A program made the position numbers and the translations under genes. 6,668 bases of DNA from Nitrospirota bacterium (GTDB taxonomy: Bacteria > Patescibacteriota > Gracilibacteria > UBA1369 > LOWO2-01-FULL-3). The stretch spans positions 1-6,668 of the forward strand of contig JAACEU010000027.1 in assembly GCA_011682355.1 (NCBI GenBank), given 5' to 3'. Positions 1 to 5,729 of this stretch are shown here, piece by piece. The notes beneath the pieces are model-generated. The model was not told the DNA's origin. It did no database searches and saw only the letters and a program-made list of their open reading frames with translations. The stretch's first letter is position 1, and each line of letters begins with the position of its first letter.

Positions 1-2
1 TC

Positions 3-923
3 ATGAAGAAAATAATCCTAATAGATGGTAATGCTGTGATCCATAGAGCCTTCCACGCTCTGCCTCCTTTCAAGACCTCGAAAGGGGAGCAGGTCAACGC
101 TGTATATGGGTTTTCTTCAATACTTTTAAACCTTTTGAATTACGAAAAACCGGATTATATCGCTGTCTCATTCGATCTGAAAGGACCAACATTCCGCCAC
201 AAAGAATACAAAGAATACAAAGCGACCAGAAAAAAGGCACCTGACGAACTCTATTCACAAATCCCAAGAATCAAAGATATAGTCAAAGCATTCGAAATTC
301 CGATATACGAAATTGAAGGATTCGAAGCAGACGATGTGCTCGGAACATTAGCAAAACAAATCGAGAAAAAAGATGATATCAAGACCTACATTTTCACGGG
401 AGACATGGATACTCTTCAGCTCGTAAATGAAAAAACCATGGTTCTCTCTCCAGCCAGAGGAATAAAAGAACCCATTGTCTATAATGTTCAAAAAGTCCTA
501 AGCAAATATGGACTTAAACCCAGCCAAATTCCTGACATGAAAGGTCTCCAGGGAGACAGTTCGGATAATATAAAAGGAGTTGCGGGAGTAGGCGCAAAAA
601 CAGCCAAAACTCTACTGCAAAAATATGAAAATATCGAAAATATTTATGACAATTTGGGTGAAATTACCGGAAGAGTCCATGACAACCTCGCAAAAGACAA
701 AGAAAGTGCTTTCTTCAGCCGAAAATTAGCGACTATAGTAACCGACGTGCCGATAGAATTAGATCTCGAAGGATGCCACACACATGAGTATGACAAAAAC
801 AAAGTTCTCACATTATTTTCAGAATTGGAGTTCAAAACTCTGATGGGTCGACTAACCAAATTTAACAACCACTCACAGGAGAAGAAAATAGAGGAGGATA
901 AAACACAACAATCTCTCTTCTAG
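3..923 (+). CDS. Stand-alone 5'-3' exonuclease (PolI N-terminal/FEN-type nuclease)
   Basis: Metal-dependent 5'-3' exonuclease/flap endonuclease, expected to remove RNA primers and 5' flaps in replication and repair. The 306 residues cover the whole nuclease fold: LIDGN (D8) at the N-terminus, the arch region with FDLKGPTFRH (58-66), GFEADD (106-111), TGDMD (132-136), and the helix-3-turn-helix DNA-binding block GDSSDNIKGVAGVGAKTA (184-201). These acidic residues are the two-metal ligands in the family. In most bacteria this domain is fused to DNA polymerase I; here a TAG stop follows and no polymerase sequence is present downstream. After the domain there is a charged tail (about 288-306) ending TQQSLF, which resembles the beta-clamp-binding consensus QLxLF. 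The ATG at 3 fits the family start, but only two bases lie upstream, so its RBS and any upstream gene are not visible. Function is confident; the clamp link is inferred. Confidence 0.93.
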   Translation: MKKIILIDGNAVIHRAFHALPPFKTSKGEQVNAVYGFSSILLNLLNYEKPDYIAVSFDLKGPTFRHKEYKEYKATRKKAPDELYSQIPRIKDIVKAFEIPIYEIEGFEADDVLGTLAKQIEKKDDIKTYIFTGDMDTLQLVNEKTMVLSPARGIKEPIVYNVQKVLSKYGLKPSQIPDMKGLQGDSSDNIKGVAGVGAKTAKTLLQKYENIENIYDNLGEITGRVHDNLAKDKESAFFSRKLATIVTDVPIELDLEGCHTHEYDKNKVLTLFSELEFKTLMGRLTKFNNHSQEKKIEEDKTQQSLF

Positions 924-944
924 CAACCAAGCCGAATAAAAAAA

Positions 945-972
945 TTGAACACGCTCAGAAAAAATGTATAAA
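945..972 (+). promoter_or_regulatory. Candidate promoter for ftsA
   Basis: TTGAAC (945-950) and TATAAA (967-972) are separated by 16 bp, a reasonable sigma70-type match in the 118-bp gap between the exonuclease gene and ftsA. It would give a leader of about 60 nt. The rest of the gap (973-1041) is A/T-rich with no clear Shine-Dalgarno close to the ftsA ATG and no terminator hairpin with a U-tract. Assigned from consensus only, so the exonuclease and ftsA could still be co-transcribed. Confidence 0.35.
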
Positions 973-1041
973 AAAGATTGTATCCACAAGCGTTTTCTAG
1001 TAGTATCCCTACACAAGCAAAAGGGCCTTTAATTTTCATCT

Positions 1042-2283
1042 ATGGCAAGACCAAAAATTGTAGCTAGCTTAGATATCGGAAGCTCAAAAATCCGAACTGT
1101 CGTTGGAATTCAGGAAAACGACTCATCCACTCCAAACATAATTGGAGTCGGAATAGCGCCATCCACGGGACTGCGAAAAGGATCGGTAATTGATGTCGAA
1201 GAAACAATCAATAGCATATCCTCTTCACTCGAAGATGCTGAGAGAATGGCGGGAGAGCCTATAAATCACGTATTCCTTGGACTTGGTGGAAATCACCTGG
1301 AATCCATCAATTCAAAGGGCGTTATCGCTGTATCTCAAGACAAAAACGATATTTCAGAAGATGACGTGGATCGTGTACTTGAAGCCGCTCAGGCCGTCAC
1401 AATCCCAAGCAACAGAAGAGTTCTCAAAATTCTCCCAAAAACTTTTACCGTAGACGAACAAAAAGGTGTGAGATATCCGGTAGGAATGACAGGAATTCGG
1501 CTGGAAGTAGAGACTCACATAGTTACAGGATTCGAACCGGTCATCAAAAACCTCGAAAAATGCGTACTTCAGTCAGGAGTTGATATAGACGACATTATTC
1601 CCAACTCGCTCGCACCGGCAGAAGCCGTTTTATCCAAACGTCAGAAGGAACTCGGAGTTGTGGTGGTAGATATAGGATGCGGAGCCACCTCTATAAGCGT
1701 ATTTGAGGACGGAGCGACACTTCACACCGCGGTTATCCCGGTGGGCGGAGAAAACGTCACAAACGACGTAGCAATCGGTATCAGAACATCTATAGATACA
1801 GCGGAAAAGGTGAAAATCGAGTACGGAAGCACAATTCCGGAAGACGTAAATGACCGCGAAACGATAGATCTCTCATTAATCAGCAAAATTGATACACATT
1901 TAGTATCTAAGAAGCAGGTTGTAGAAATCATTCAAGCGCGATATCACGAAATTTTTCTACTGGTAAAAGATGAACTTGCGCGTATTCACAGAGATGGAAT
2001 GCTTCCTGCAGGAGTAATCCTAACGGGGGCAGGAGCAAAACTACCGGGAGTAATAGATTTGGCGAGAGAAACGCTGAATCTTCCCGCGCAAATAGGCTTT
2101 CCTCAGAATTATGATGGAGTCGTTGACAAGATTGATGATCCGTCTTACGCAACAGCAATCGGACTACTTATCTGGGGGTCTAGGTTTGAAGGAAGGCGCC
2201 ACACCGGGCTTGGTATGAGAAGTGTAAGTTTGAAAAAGGGCTTGAGCAGTATGAAAAACTGGCTCAAAAACCTCCTGCCATAG
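1042..2283 (+). CDS. ftsA: Cell division protein FtsA
   Basis: Actin-like ATPase that tethers FtsZ filaments to the inner face of the membrane and recruits later division proteins. The 413 residues show the actin-fold signatures: phosphate-1 LDIGSSKIR (10-18), phosphate-2 DIGCGATS (210-217) and the adenosine loop TGAGAKLPG (328-336). Between the first two lies the FtsA-specific 1C region (about 80-165). The last 18 residues (396-413, SLKKGLSSMKNWLKNLLP) form a likely amphipathic membrane-targeting helix, so the protein looks complete. Length is normal for the family (about 400-420). The start is chosen because MARPKIVASLDIGS matches the usual short lead into phosphate-1. There is no good Shine-Dalgarno; AAGGG at 1021-1025 is 16 nt away. 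The TAG stop sits at the edge of a GC-rich repeat block, and ftsZ follows after 293 bp. No ftsQ or mur gene is visible upstream. Confidence 0.96.
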   Translation: MARPKIVASLDIGSSKIRTVVGIQENDSSTPNIIGVGIAPSTGLRKGSVIDVEETINSISSSLEDAERMAGEPINHVFLGLGGNHLESINSKGVIAVSQDKNDISEDDVDRVLEAAQAVTIPSNRRVLKILPKTFTVDEQKGVRYPVGMTGIRLEVETHIVTGFEPVIKNLEKCVLQSGVDIDDIIPNSLAPAEAVLSKRQKELGVVVVDIGCGATSISVFEDGATLHTAVIPVGGENVTNDVAIGIRTSIDTAEKVKIEYGSTIPEDVNDRETIDLSLISKIDTHLVSKKQVVEIIQARYHEIFLLVKDELARIHRDGMLPAGVILTGAGAKLPGVIDLARETLNLPAQIGFPQNYDGVVDKIDDPSYATAIGLLIWGSRFEGRRHTGLGMRSVSLKKGLSSMKNWLKNLLP

Positions 2284-2298
2284 GGAGCGCAAAAGCGG

Positions 2299-2342
2299 AG
2301 GCTCGCAGAGTCAGCTCCCGGGCACCCGAAGGGTCGGGACAG
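2299..2342 (+). repeat. GC-rich hairpin repeat, copy A (left arm lacking)
   Basis: First of three close copies of one repeat in the window. The shared core runs AGGCTCGCAGAGTCAG, then TCCCG-GGC-ACCC-loop-GGGT-CGGGA, then CAG. This can fold as a 5-bp stem, a GGC bulge and a 4-bp ACCC/GGGT stem. The loop is GAA here. Compared with copies B and C, the left arm CTGCGAGCTA is missing and replaced by GCGCAAAAGCGGA. GGGAGC (2283-2288), which starts on the last base of the ftsA stop codon, can pair with GCTCCC (2314-2319). No U-tract follows, so this is not a typical intrinsic terminator. Confidence 0.8.
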
Positions 2343-2350
2343 CGTTGCGC

Positions 2351-2431
2351 CTGCGAACTAAGGCTCGCAGAGTCAGTTCCCGGGCACCCGCCAGGGTCGG
2401 GACAGGTGAGCATAGCGCGAGCGGAGGCGAG
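2351..2431 (+). repeat. GC-rich hairpin repeat, copy B (full unit, about 81 bp)
   Basis: A full copy of the repeat, 62 bp downstream of copy A measured core to core. Left arm: CTGCGAAC-TAAG-GCTCGCAG, an 8-bp stem with one mismatch. Core hairpin: TCCCG/CGGGA and ACCC/GGGT around the loop GCCA. Right arm: GAGCATAGCGCGAGCGGAGG. By eye it differs from copy C at about six positions plus one 1-bp indel over 81 bp. It is much more GC-rich than the surrounding DNA. It lies between ftsA and the ftsZ promoter candidate. Function is not known. Confidence 0.85.
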
Positions 2432-2453
2432 TTCAAACCAAGTTACACTTGAC

Positions 2454-2470
2454 CTTGACATTGTGTCAAG
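2454..2470. promoter_or_regulatory. Perfect inverted repeat over the ftsZ -35 (possible operator)
   Basis: CTTGACA-TTG-TGTCAAG is a perfect 7-bp inverted repeat with a 3-bp centre. Its left arm contains the consensus -35 hexamer TTGACA of the predicted ftsZ promoter. A further CTTGAC lies directly in front (2448-2453), making a tandem CTTGAC-CTTGAC before the reverse arm. The layout is what a repressor or activator half-site pair would look like, but no regulator is identified and the palindrome could be chance. Confidence 0.4.
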
Positions 2471-2484
2471 CAATCGGTAATAAT
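2455..2484 (+). promoter_or_regulatory. Predicted ftsZ promoter
   Basis: A consensus -35 TTGACA (2455-2460), an 18-bp spacer and AATAAT (2479-2484, five of six bases of TATAAT) form the best promoter match in the window. Transcription would start near 2491, giving an approximately 85-nt leader before the ftsZ ATG. It lies downstream of the repeat block, so ftsZ could be transcribed independently of ftsA. Confidence 0.6.
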
Positions 2485-2495
2485 TATATCCCTAT

Positions 2496-2542
2496 TGTGG
2501 AGCACAGTGAAGCAACTCTACTAAACTAGTAGCTGAGCCACA
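2496..2542 (+). promoter_or_regulatory. Structured leader of ftsZ (hairpin)
   Basis: Within the predicted ftsZ leader, CTACTA (2518-2523) and TAGTAG (2527-2532) form a perfect 6-bp stem around AAC. This is enclosed by TGTGG (2496-2500) pairing with CCACA (2538-2542). It resembles no riboswitch class that I recognise. The bases from 2543 to the ATG look unstructured and contain no Shine-Dalgarno. It may be a leader structure only; a regulatory role is inference. Confidence 0.3.
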
Positions 2543-2576
2543 GGCGAGCCCATTATCCCAAATAAACTAAACGCTT

Positions 2577-3743
2577 ATGTCTACACAAGATGACAATCAA
2601 GATCTAAAAAATCTTTTCTCTTCACAACGAGAAAAGGAATCTTCTACAAAGGTAAAACCAAAAACAAAAACGATGGAGGTTACTCCGGAAATTACTCCCG
2701 TTGCGAATATTAAAGTATTGGGAATAGGAGGAGGTGGAGGAAACGCCGTTAATAGAATGATAAAATCCGGACTTAAAGGAATAGATTTTATTTCTATAAA
2801 TACGGACGCACAAGCTTTGTACCACTCAGAAGCCCCAACCAAACTCAACGTTGGTAAAGCTACAACCCGTGGACTTGGAGCCGGATCAAATCCGGACTTG
2901 GGACGACAAGCGGCAGAGGAGGGTATCGACGACGTAAAAGACGCAATCGAAGGGAGTGACATGATCTTTATCACTTGCGGACTTGGTGGAGGAACAGGTA
3001 CTGGAGGAGCACCGGTGATAGCGGACGCGGCAAGAGAAATGGGAATTCTGACTGTTGCTGTAGTTACAAAACCATTCTCATTTGAAGGTCAAAGACGAAA
3101 AACTCAAGGTGACGAAGGTCTTGAAAATCTAAAAAACAAAGTAGATACACTTATTACGATACCAAACGACAAAATCCTTTCCATTATTGATAAAAAGACT
3201 CCTTTAAATGACGCATTCGCGGTTGTGGATGACGTTTTACGACAAGGTGTACAAGGTATCGCAGACTTGATCACGGTTCATGGGATGATCAATGTGGACT
3301 TCGCAGACGTAAAGGCTGTTATGGAAAATGCAGGTTCAGCACTTATGGGAATTGGATATGGAACCGGCGAAAATAGAGCTTTAGAAGCGGCAAAAGCAGC
3401 AATCGAAAGCCCACTACTCGAGCTATCAATCGATGGAGCGAAAGGTGTTCTATTCAATGTTACAGGTGGAAATGATTTGAGTATGTTCGAAGTCGATGAA
3501 GCGGCTCGTGTAATTACTGAAGCCGCAGATCCTGAAGCAAACATTATTTTCGGTGCTGTTATCAACGATTCATATACCGGTGAAATCAAAATCACAGTTG
3601 TTGCAACCGGCTTTGATTACAAGCAAAACGAAGGTTCATTACTTAGACCAAAGTCTACTTTTGAATCAGCGGATTCGCTTCCTATCAAACCAACCGAGAA
3701 CGAACTTGATATACCGGCTTTCATCCGTCAAAAAATGAACTAA
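2577..3743 (+). CDS. ftsZ: Cell division protein FtsZ
   Basis: Tubulin-like GTPase that polymerises into the cytokinetic Z-ring. The 388 residues hold the GTP-binding N-domain from about residue 44 (IKVLGIGGGGGNAVNRM), the tubulin signature GGGTGTGGAP (137-146), and the T7 catalytic loop with NVDFADVK (239-246). The C-terminal domain runs to about 345. A short linker of about 30 residues then leads to the terminal peptide LDIPAFIRQ (377-385), the conserved site bound by FtsA and other partners. An N-terminal extension of about 43 hydrophilic residues precedes the fold. It is uncertain whether all of it is made, since M33 (ATG at 2673) is an alternative start; neither start has a Shine-Dalgarno. 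I kept the first ATG because the extension shares the gene's codon character and the predicted leader fits. The gene ends 3 bp from the convergent gene downstream. Confidence 0.97.
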   Translation: MSTQDDNQDLKNLFSSQREKESSTKVKPKTKTMEVTPEITPVANIKVLGIGGGGGNAVNRMIKSGLKGIDFISINTDAQALYHSEAPTKLNVGKATTRGLGAGSNPDLGRQAAEEGIDDVKDAIEGSDMIFITCGLGGGTGTGGAPVIADAAREMGILTVAVVTKPFSFEGQRRKTQGDEGLENLKNKVDTLITIPNDKILSIIDKKTPLNDAFAVVDDVLRQGVQGIADLITVHGMINVDFADVKAVMENAGSALMGIGYGTGENRALEAAKAAIESPLLELSIDGAKGVLFNVTGGNDLSMFEVDEAARVITEAADPEANIIFGAVINDSYTGEIKITVVATGFDYKQNEGSLLRPKSTFESADSLPIKPTENELDIPAFIRQKMN

Positions 3744-3746
3744 GTT

Positions 3747-4463
3747 TTATTGCGCCCTTTTCCTGATACGCGCATGCTTGGCTTGAACCTCTGTGAGAAT
3801 TCTACGAATCCGTGTTTTTTCCCCAAAAGTTTCAACATCGATATCATCGACTGAATTAAAGACATCCAAAAATGGAAAGATTTTTTCTTCAAGGGTTCGA
3901 GATAAACTTTCAAGTTTTTCATCTTCAGATTTTGATTTGTCATCGAAATCCAGGTCTTCCTCTATTCTCCATTTTTCCTCCTGATCATTTTCATCACTTG
4001 CAGCAATTGTCTCAAAACGACCTCTATAATGGCAATCATGATCTTTCGGGTTTTGTTTTTTCGGTTTTAGTTCCTTTATCATAGCGTTTACACTAAGCGC
4101 ATACCTCAAATACTTTTCTCCTCTTATTTTATATTTTACCAGGCTGACAACATGAATAAAATCTCCCATTTCACGCCTCCAGGTTAAACCTTTTCGTTCA
4201 AATCCGGACTCGCCAAATACATTGTCCAACTTTTTTAAAAGTAGCCTGTGAACCCTTGCATGTTCTTTTTTTTCTTCCGGTGAAAGAGTAACGGGTTCTT
4301 TGAAAGTGATTAATACATCTCTTTGCCAACTTACTGCCATTTCGTCTACACGATCAGCCGCTTTTTCTTCAGCAGGAGTCTTTGGCTCTTCAGCTCCGCC
4401 TGTTGCGGGCGTCTCCGGGTGACCAACTTCTTCTTCAGTAGATGTTTTTTTCTCTTTAGCCAT
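3747..4463 (-). CDS. DUF4304-like protein of unknown function
   Basis: 238 residues, no confident function. Residues 1-48 are acidic, Glu/Pro/Ala-rich and probably disordered. From about 70 the pattern LLKKLDNVFGESGFERKG, then LTWRREMGDFIHVVSLVKYK (about 94-113), then LRYALSVNAMI, and HDCHYRGRFE (about 142-151) resembles the DUF4304 family (a long helix, GFxxKGxTWRR, a beta-sheet, then a His/Arg segment). This is from memory of the family and needs a profile search. The C-terminal part is charged and helical and ends in a basic tail (RIRKRAQ). There is no signal peptide or membrane segment, so it is probably cytoplasmic. The start is the first ATG, before MAKEKK; no Shine-Dalgarno is visible. 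It converges on ftsZ and is divergent from the FemAB gene. It could also be a lineage-specific protein with only partial DUF4304 likeness. Confidence 0.75.
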   Translation of the reverse strand: MAKEKKTSTEEEVGHPETPATGGAEEPKTPAEEKAADRVDEMAVSWQRDVLITFKEPVTLSPEEKKEHARVHRLLLKKLDNVFGESGFERKGLTWRREMGDFIHVVSLVKYKIRGEKYLRYALSVNAMIKELKPKKQNPKDHDCHYRGRFETIAASDENDQEEKWRIEEDLDFDDKSKSEDEKLESLSRTLEEKIFPFLDVFNSVDDIDVETFGEKTRIRRILTEVQAKHARIRKRAQ

Positions 4464-4494
4464 AAATATACTTATTTAATCATCCCTCTTCGTA

Positions 4495-4523
4495 ACTATA
4501 CAACATTTATCGCATACTCGCAA
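4495..4523 (-). promoter_or_regulatory. Candidate promoter for the DUF4304-like gene
   Basis: On the minus strand, TTGCGA (4523-4518) and TATAGT (4500-4495, five of six bases) are spaced by 17 bp. This would give a short leader of about 25 nt to the ATG at 4463. It lies in the 116-bp divergent gap shared with the FemAB-family gene. Consensus match only. Confidence 0.45.
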
Positions 4524-4541
4524 GTTTCAGAGTTGGATGAA

Positions 4542-4572
4542 TTGGCTCTTTTCAGCATCATTATGCTACAAT
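4542..4572 (+). promoter_or_regulatory. Extended -10 promoter giving a probably leaderless FemAB mRNA
   Basis: TGCTACAAT (4564-4572) is an extended -10 (TG-N-TACAAT, five of six bases). A weak TTGGCT lies at 4542-4547 with a 19-bp spacer. Transcription would begin about 7 nt after the hexamer, at about 4579, which is directly at the ATG (4580). The predicted transcript is therefore leaderless or nearly so, agreeing with the lack of a Shine-Dalgarno. Confidence 0.45.
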
Positions 4573-4579
4573 CCGCTAC

Positions 4580-5722
4580 ATGAAAGCCAGAATCCTAGAA
4601 AAATCAGAGGAACACAAATGGGACGAATTTCTGAAAAGCCACCCACTCGCATCCATTCACCAAACTTCGGCTTGGGGACATTTCAGGGGAAAATATTGGA
4701 TAATAGTTCTCGAAAACGATGACAAACAGCCGGTAGCGGTAGCGGACGGCCTGCGAGCTAAGGCTCGAAGAGTCAGTTCCCGGGCACCCGTAGGGTCGGG
4801 ACAGGCGAGCATAACGCGAGCGGACGCGAGCAACCATATCATTGGAGGGTCTATGATTATCCGACAAGAACTCCCAAAAGGGTATTGTTGGCTTTACTCA
4901 GCTCGTGGACCACTTATCCAAAATGACCAAAAAGAGACGAACGAAGTGAGTCTCCTGCGAGCACCTACTACTGTGCGAGCACAGCATGAGCGGAGCGAAT
5001 TCCTTATGGAGACACTTTTACAGGCAATCAAGCCCCTCGCCGCAAAAGAAAATGCAGTCTTTCTCAGGATTGACCCACCAATTACCGAACCTGCAAGATT
5101 CAAAGGCTTCAAACCCACTCGTTCAGGCTTCCAACCGGAAGACACACTCATTATCGATCTCGCAAAATCCGAGGAAGAAATTCTCAAACAAATGAAGCAA
5201 AAAGGCCGCTACAACATCCGATTAGCAGAGAAAAAAGGTGTCAAAATAGAGGAATCCAAGGATGTCGACGCATTCTATTCTCTACTCGAACAAACAACTA
5301 CCCGCGACAACTTCCACGGCCACGACAAACACTTTTACCAACAAATGCTCGACAAACTTCCGCAAAATGCAATCCTCTACATGGCAACCTACGAAAACGA
5401 ACCAATCGCCGGGACAATAGTCACACATTTCAAAGACACAGCCATCTACTACTTTGGTGCTTCCGGCAACGAGCACAGAAACGTTATGGCACCATACCTT
5501 CTCCAATGGCATGCAATGAAAAAAGCAAAAAAACTCCACATGAAATATTATGATCTCCTCGGTATCGCCCCGGAAAATGCAAAAGACCACCCATGGGCAG
5601 GAGTAACAAATTTCAAAAAGAAATTCGGAGGAAAACACGTAACCTACGCCCCTCCCCAAGAATATTCATTCAAACCTTTCATCCACTTCCTCTACAAACT
5701 TTACAAAAAGCTCAAAAAGTAA
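4580..5722 (+). CDS. FemA/FemB/FemX-family peptidoglycan bridge aminoacyltransferase, with repeat-derived inserts
   Basis: Family members transfer amino acids from aminoacyl-tRNA to the lipid II stem peptide, building the peptidoglycan cross-bridge at the cytoplasmic face. The 380 residues show the two tandem GNAT-like halves. Markers are SIHQTSAWGHFRG (25-37), LYSARGPLI (105-113), FLRIDPP (161-167), DTLIIDL (188-194), KQKGRYNIRLAEKKGV (206-221), YFGASGNEHR (291-300) and YDLLGIAP...GVTNFKKKFGG (324-351). There is no coiled-coil arm. Residues 58-84 are translated from an approximately 80-bp repeat also found next to ftsA; residues 119-140 come from a second repeat-like stretch. Neither matches what I expect of the family: without them strand PVAVA would run into GGSMIIRQ and RGPLIQNDQK into METLLQAI. 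Reading frame and flanking motifs are intact, so the gene is probably expressed, though activity is untested. The substrate amino acid cannot be told. Confidence 0.9.
   Translation: MKARILEKSEEHKWDEFLKSHPLASIHQTSAWGHFRGKYWIIVLENDDKQPVAVADGLRAKARRVSSRAPVGSGQASITRADASNHIIGGSMIIRQELPKGYCWLYSARGPLIQNDQKETNEVSLLRAPTTVRAQHERSEFLMETLLQAIKPLAAKENAVFLRIDPPITEPARFKGFKPTRSGFQPEDTLIIDLAKSEEEILKQMKQKGRYNIRLAEKKGVKIEESKDVDAFYSLLEQTTTRDNFHGHDKHFYQQMLDKLPQNAILYMATYENEPIAGTIVTHFKDTAIYYFGASGNEHRNVMAPYLLQWHAMKKAKKLHMKYYDLLGIAPENAKDHPWAGVTNFKKKFGGKHVTYAPPQEYSFKPFIHFLYKLYKKLKK
4751..4831 (+). repeat. GC-rich hairpin repeat, copy C, inside the FemAB-family gene
   Basis: A full unit in the same orientation as copies A and B. 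Left arm: CTGCGAGC-TAAG-GCTCGAAG. Core: TCCCG-GGC-ACCC-GTA-GGGT-CGGGA. Right arm: GAGCATAACGCGAGCGGACG. It is read in frame as residues 58-84 of the host protein (starting LRAKARRVSSRAP) with no stop or frameshift. Base composition is clearly richer in GC than the flanking gene. Seen directly by comparison with 2351-2431. Confidence 0.88.
4934..4999 (+). repeat. Second repeat-like insert in the FemAB-family gene (diverged or deleted unit)
   Basis: It begins with GAGAC/GTCTC inverted ends (4934-4938 and 4949-4953). CTGCGAGC then follows (4955-4962), identical to the left end of copy C. The perfect palindrome CTGTGC-GA-GCACAG (4971-4984) comes next, then GAGCGGAGCGAA, which recalls the GAGCGGACGCGAG right arm of copy C. 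The central CCCGGGCACCC core is absent. It is translated as residues 119-140 of the host protein. Kinship to the main repeat family is plausible but not certain. Confidence 0.5.
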
Positions 5723-5729
5723 TAAGCCC

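Noticed and set aside
1021..1025. AAGGG as ftsA Shine-Dalgarno
   Set aside because: It lies 16 nt before the ATG, too far for normal initiation, and is part of the short palindrome AAAGGGCCTTT.
2299..2431. CRISPR array or intrinsic terminator
   Set aside because: Only two intergenic units with no regular spacers, a third copy inside a gene, and no U-tract after the hairpins.
2264..2473. Minus-strand 69-residue ORF across the ftsA-ftsZ repeats
   Set aside because: It is made almost entirely of the two hairpin repeats reading open by composition and covers the ftsA 3' end and the ftsZ -35; no independent coding evidence.
2597..2974. Minus-strand 125-residue ORF within ftsZ
   Set aside because: Antisense shadow of a strongly conserved ftsZ region with no family likeness.
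5282..5659. Minus-strand 125-residue ORF within the FemAB-family gene
   Set aside because: Antisense shadow; the plus frame carries clear family motifs over the same bases.
4580..5722. FemAB-family gene as a pseudogene
   Set aside because: Despite two inserts the frame is open throughout, both halves keep their conserved motifs, and a good promoter precedes it.
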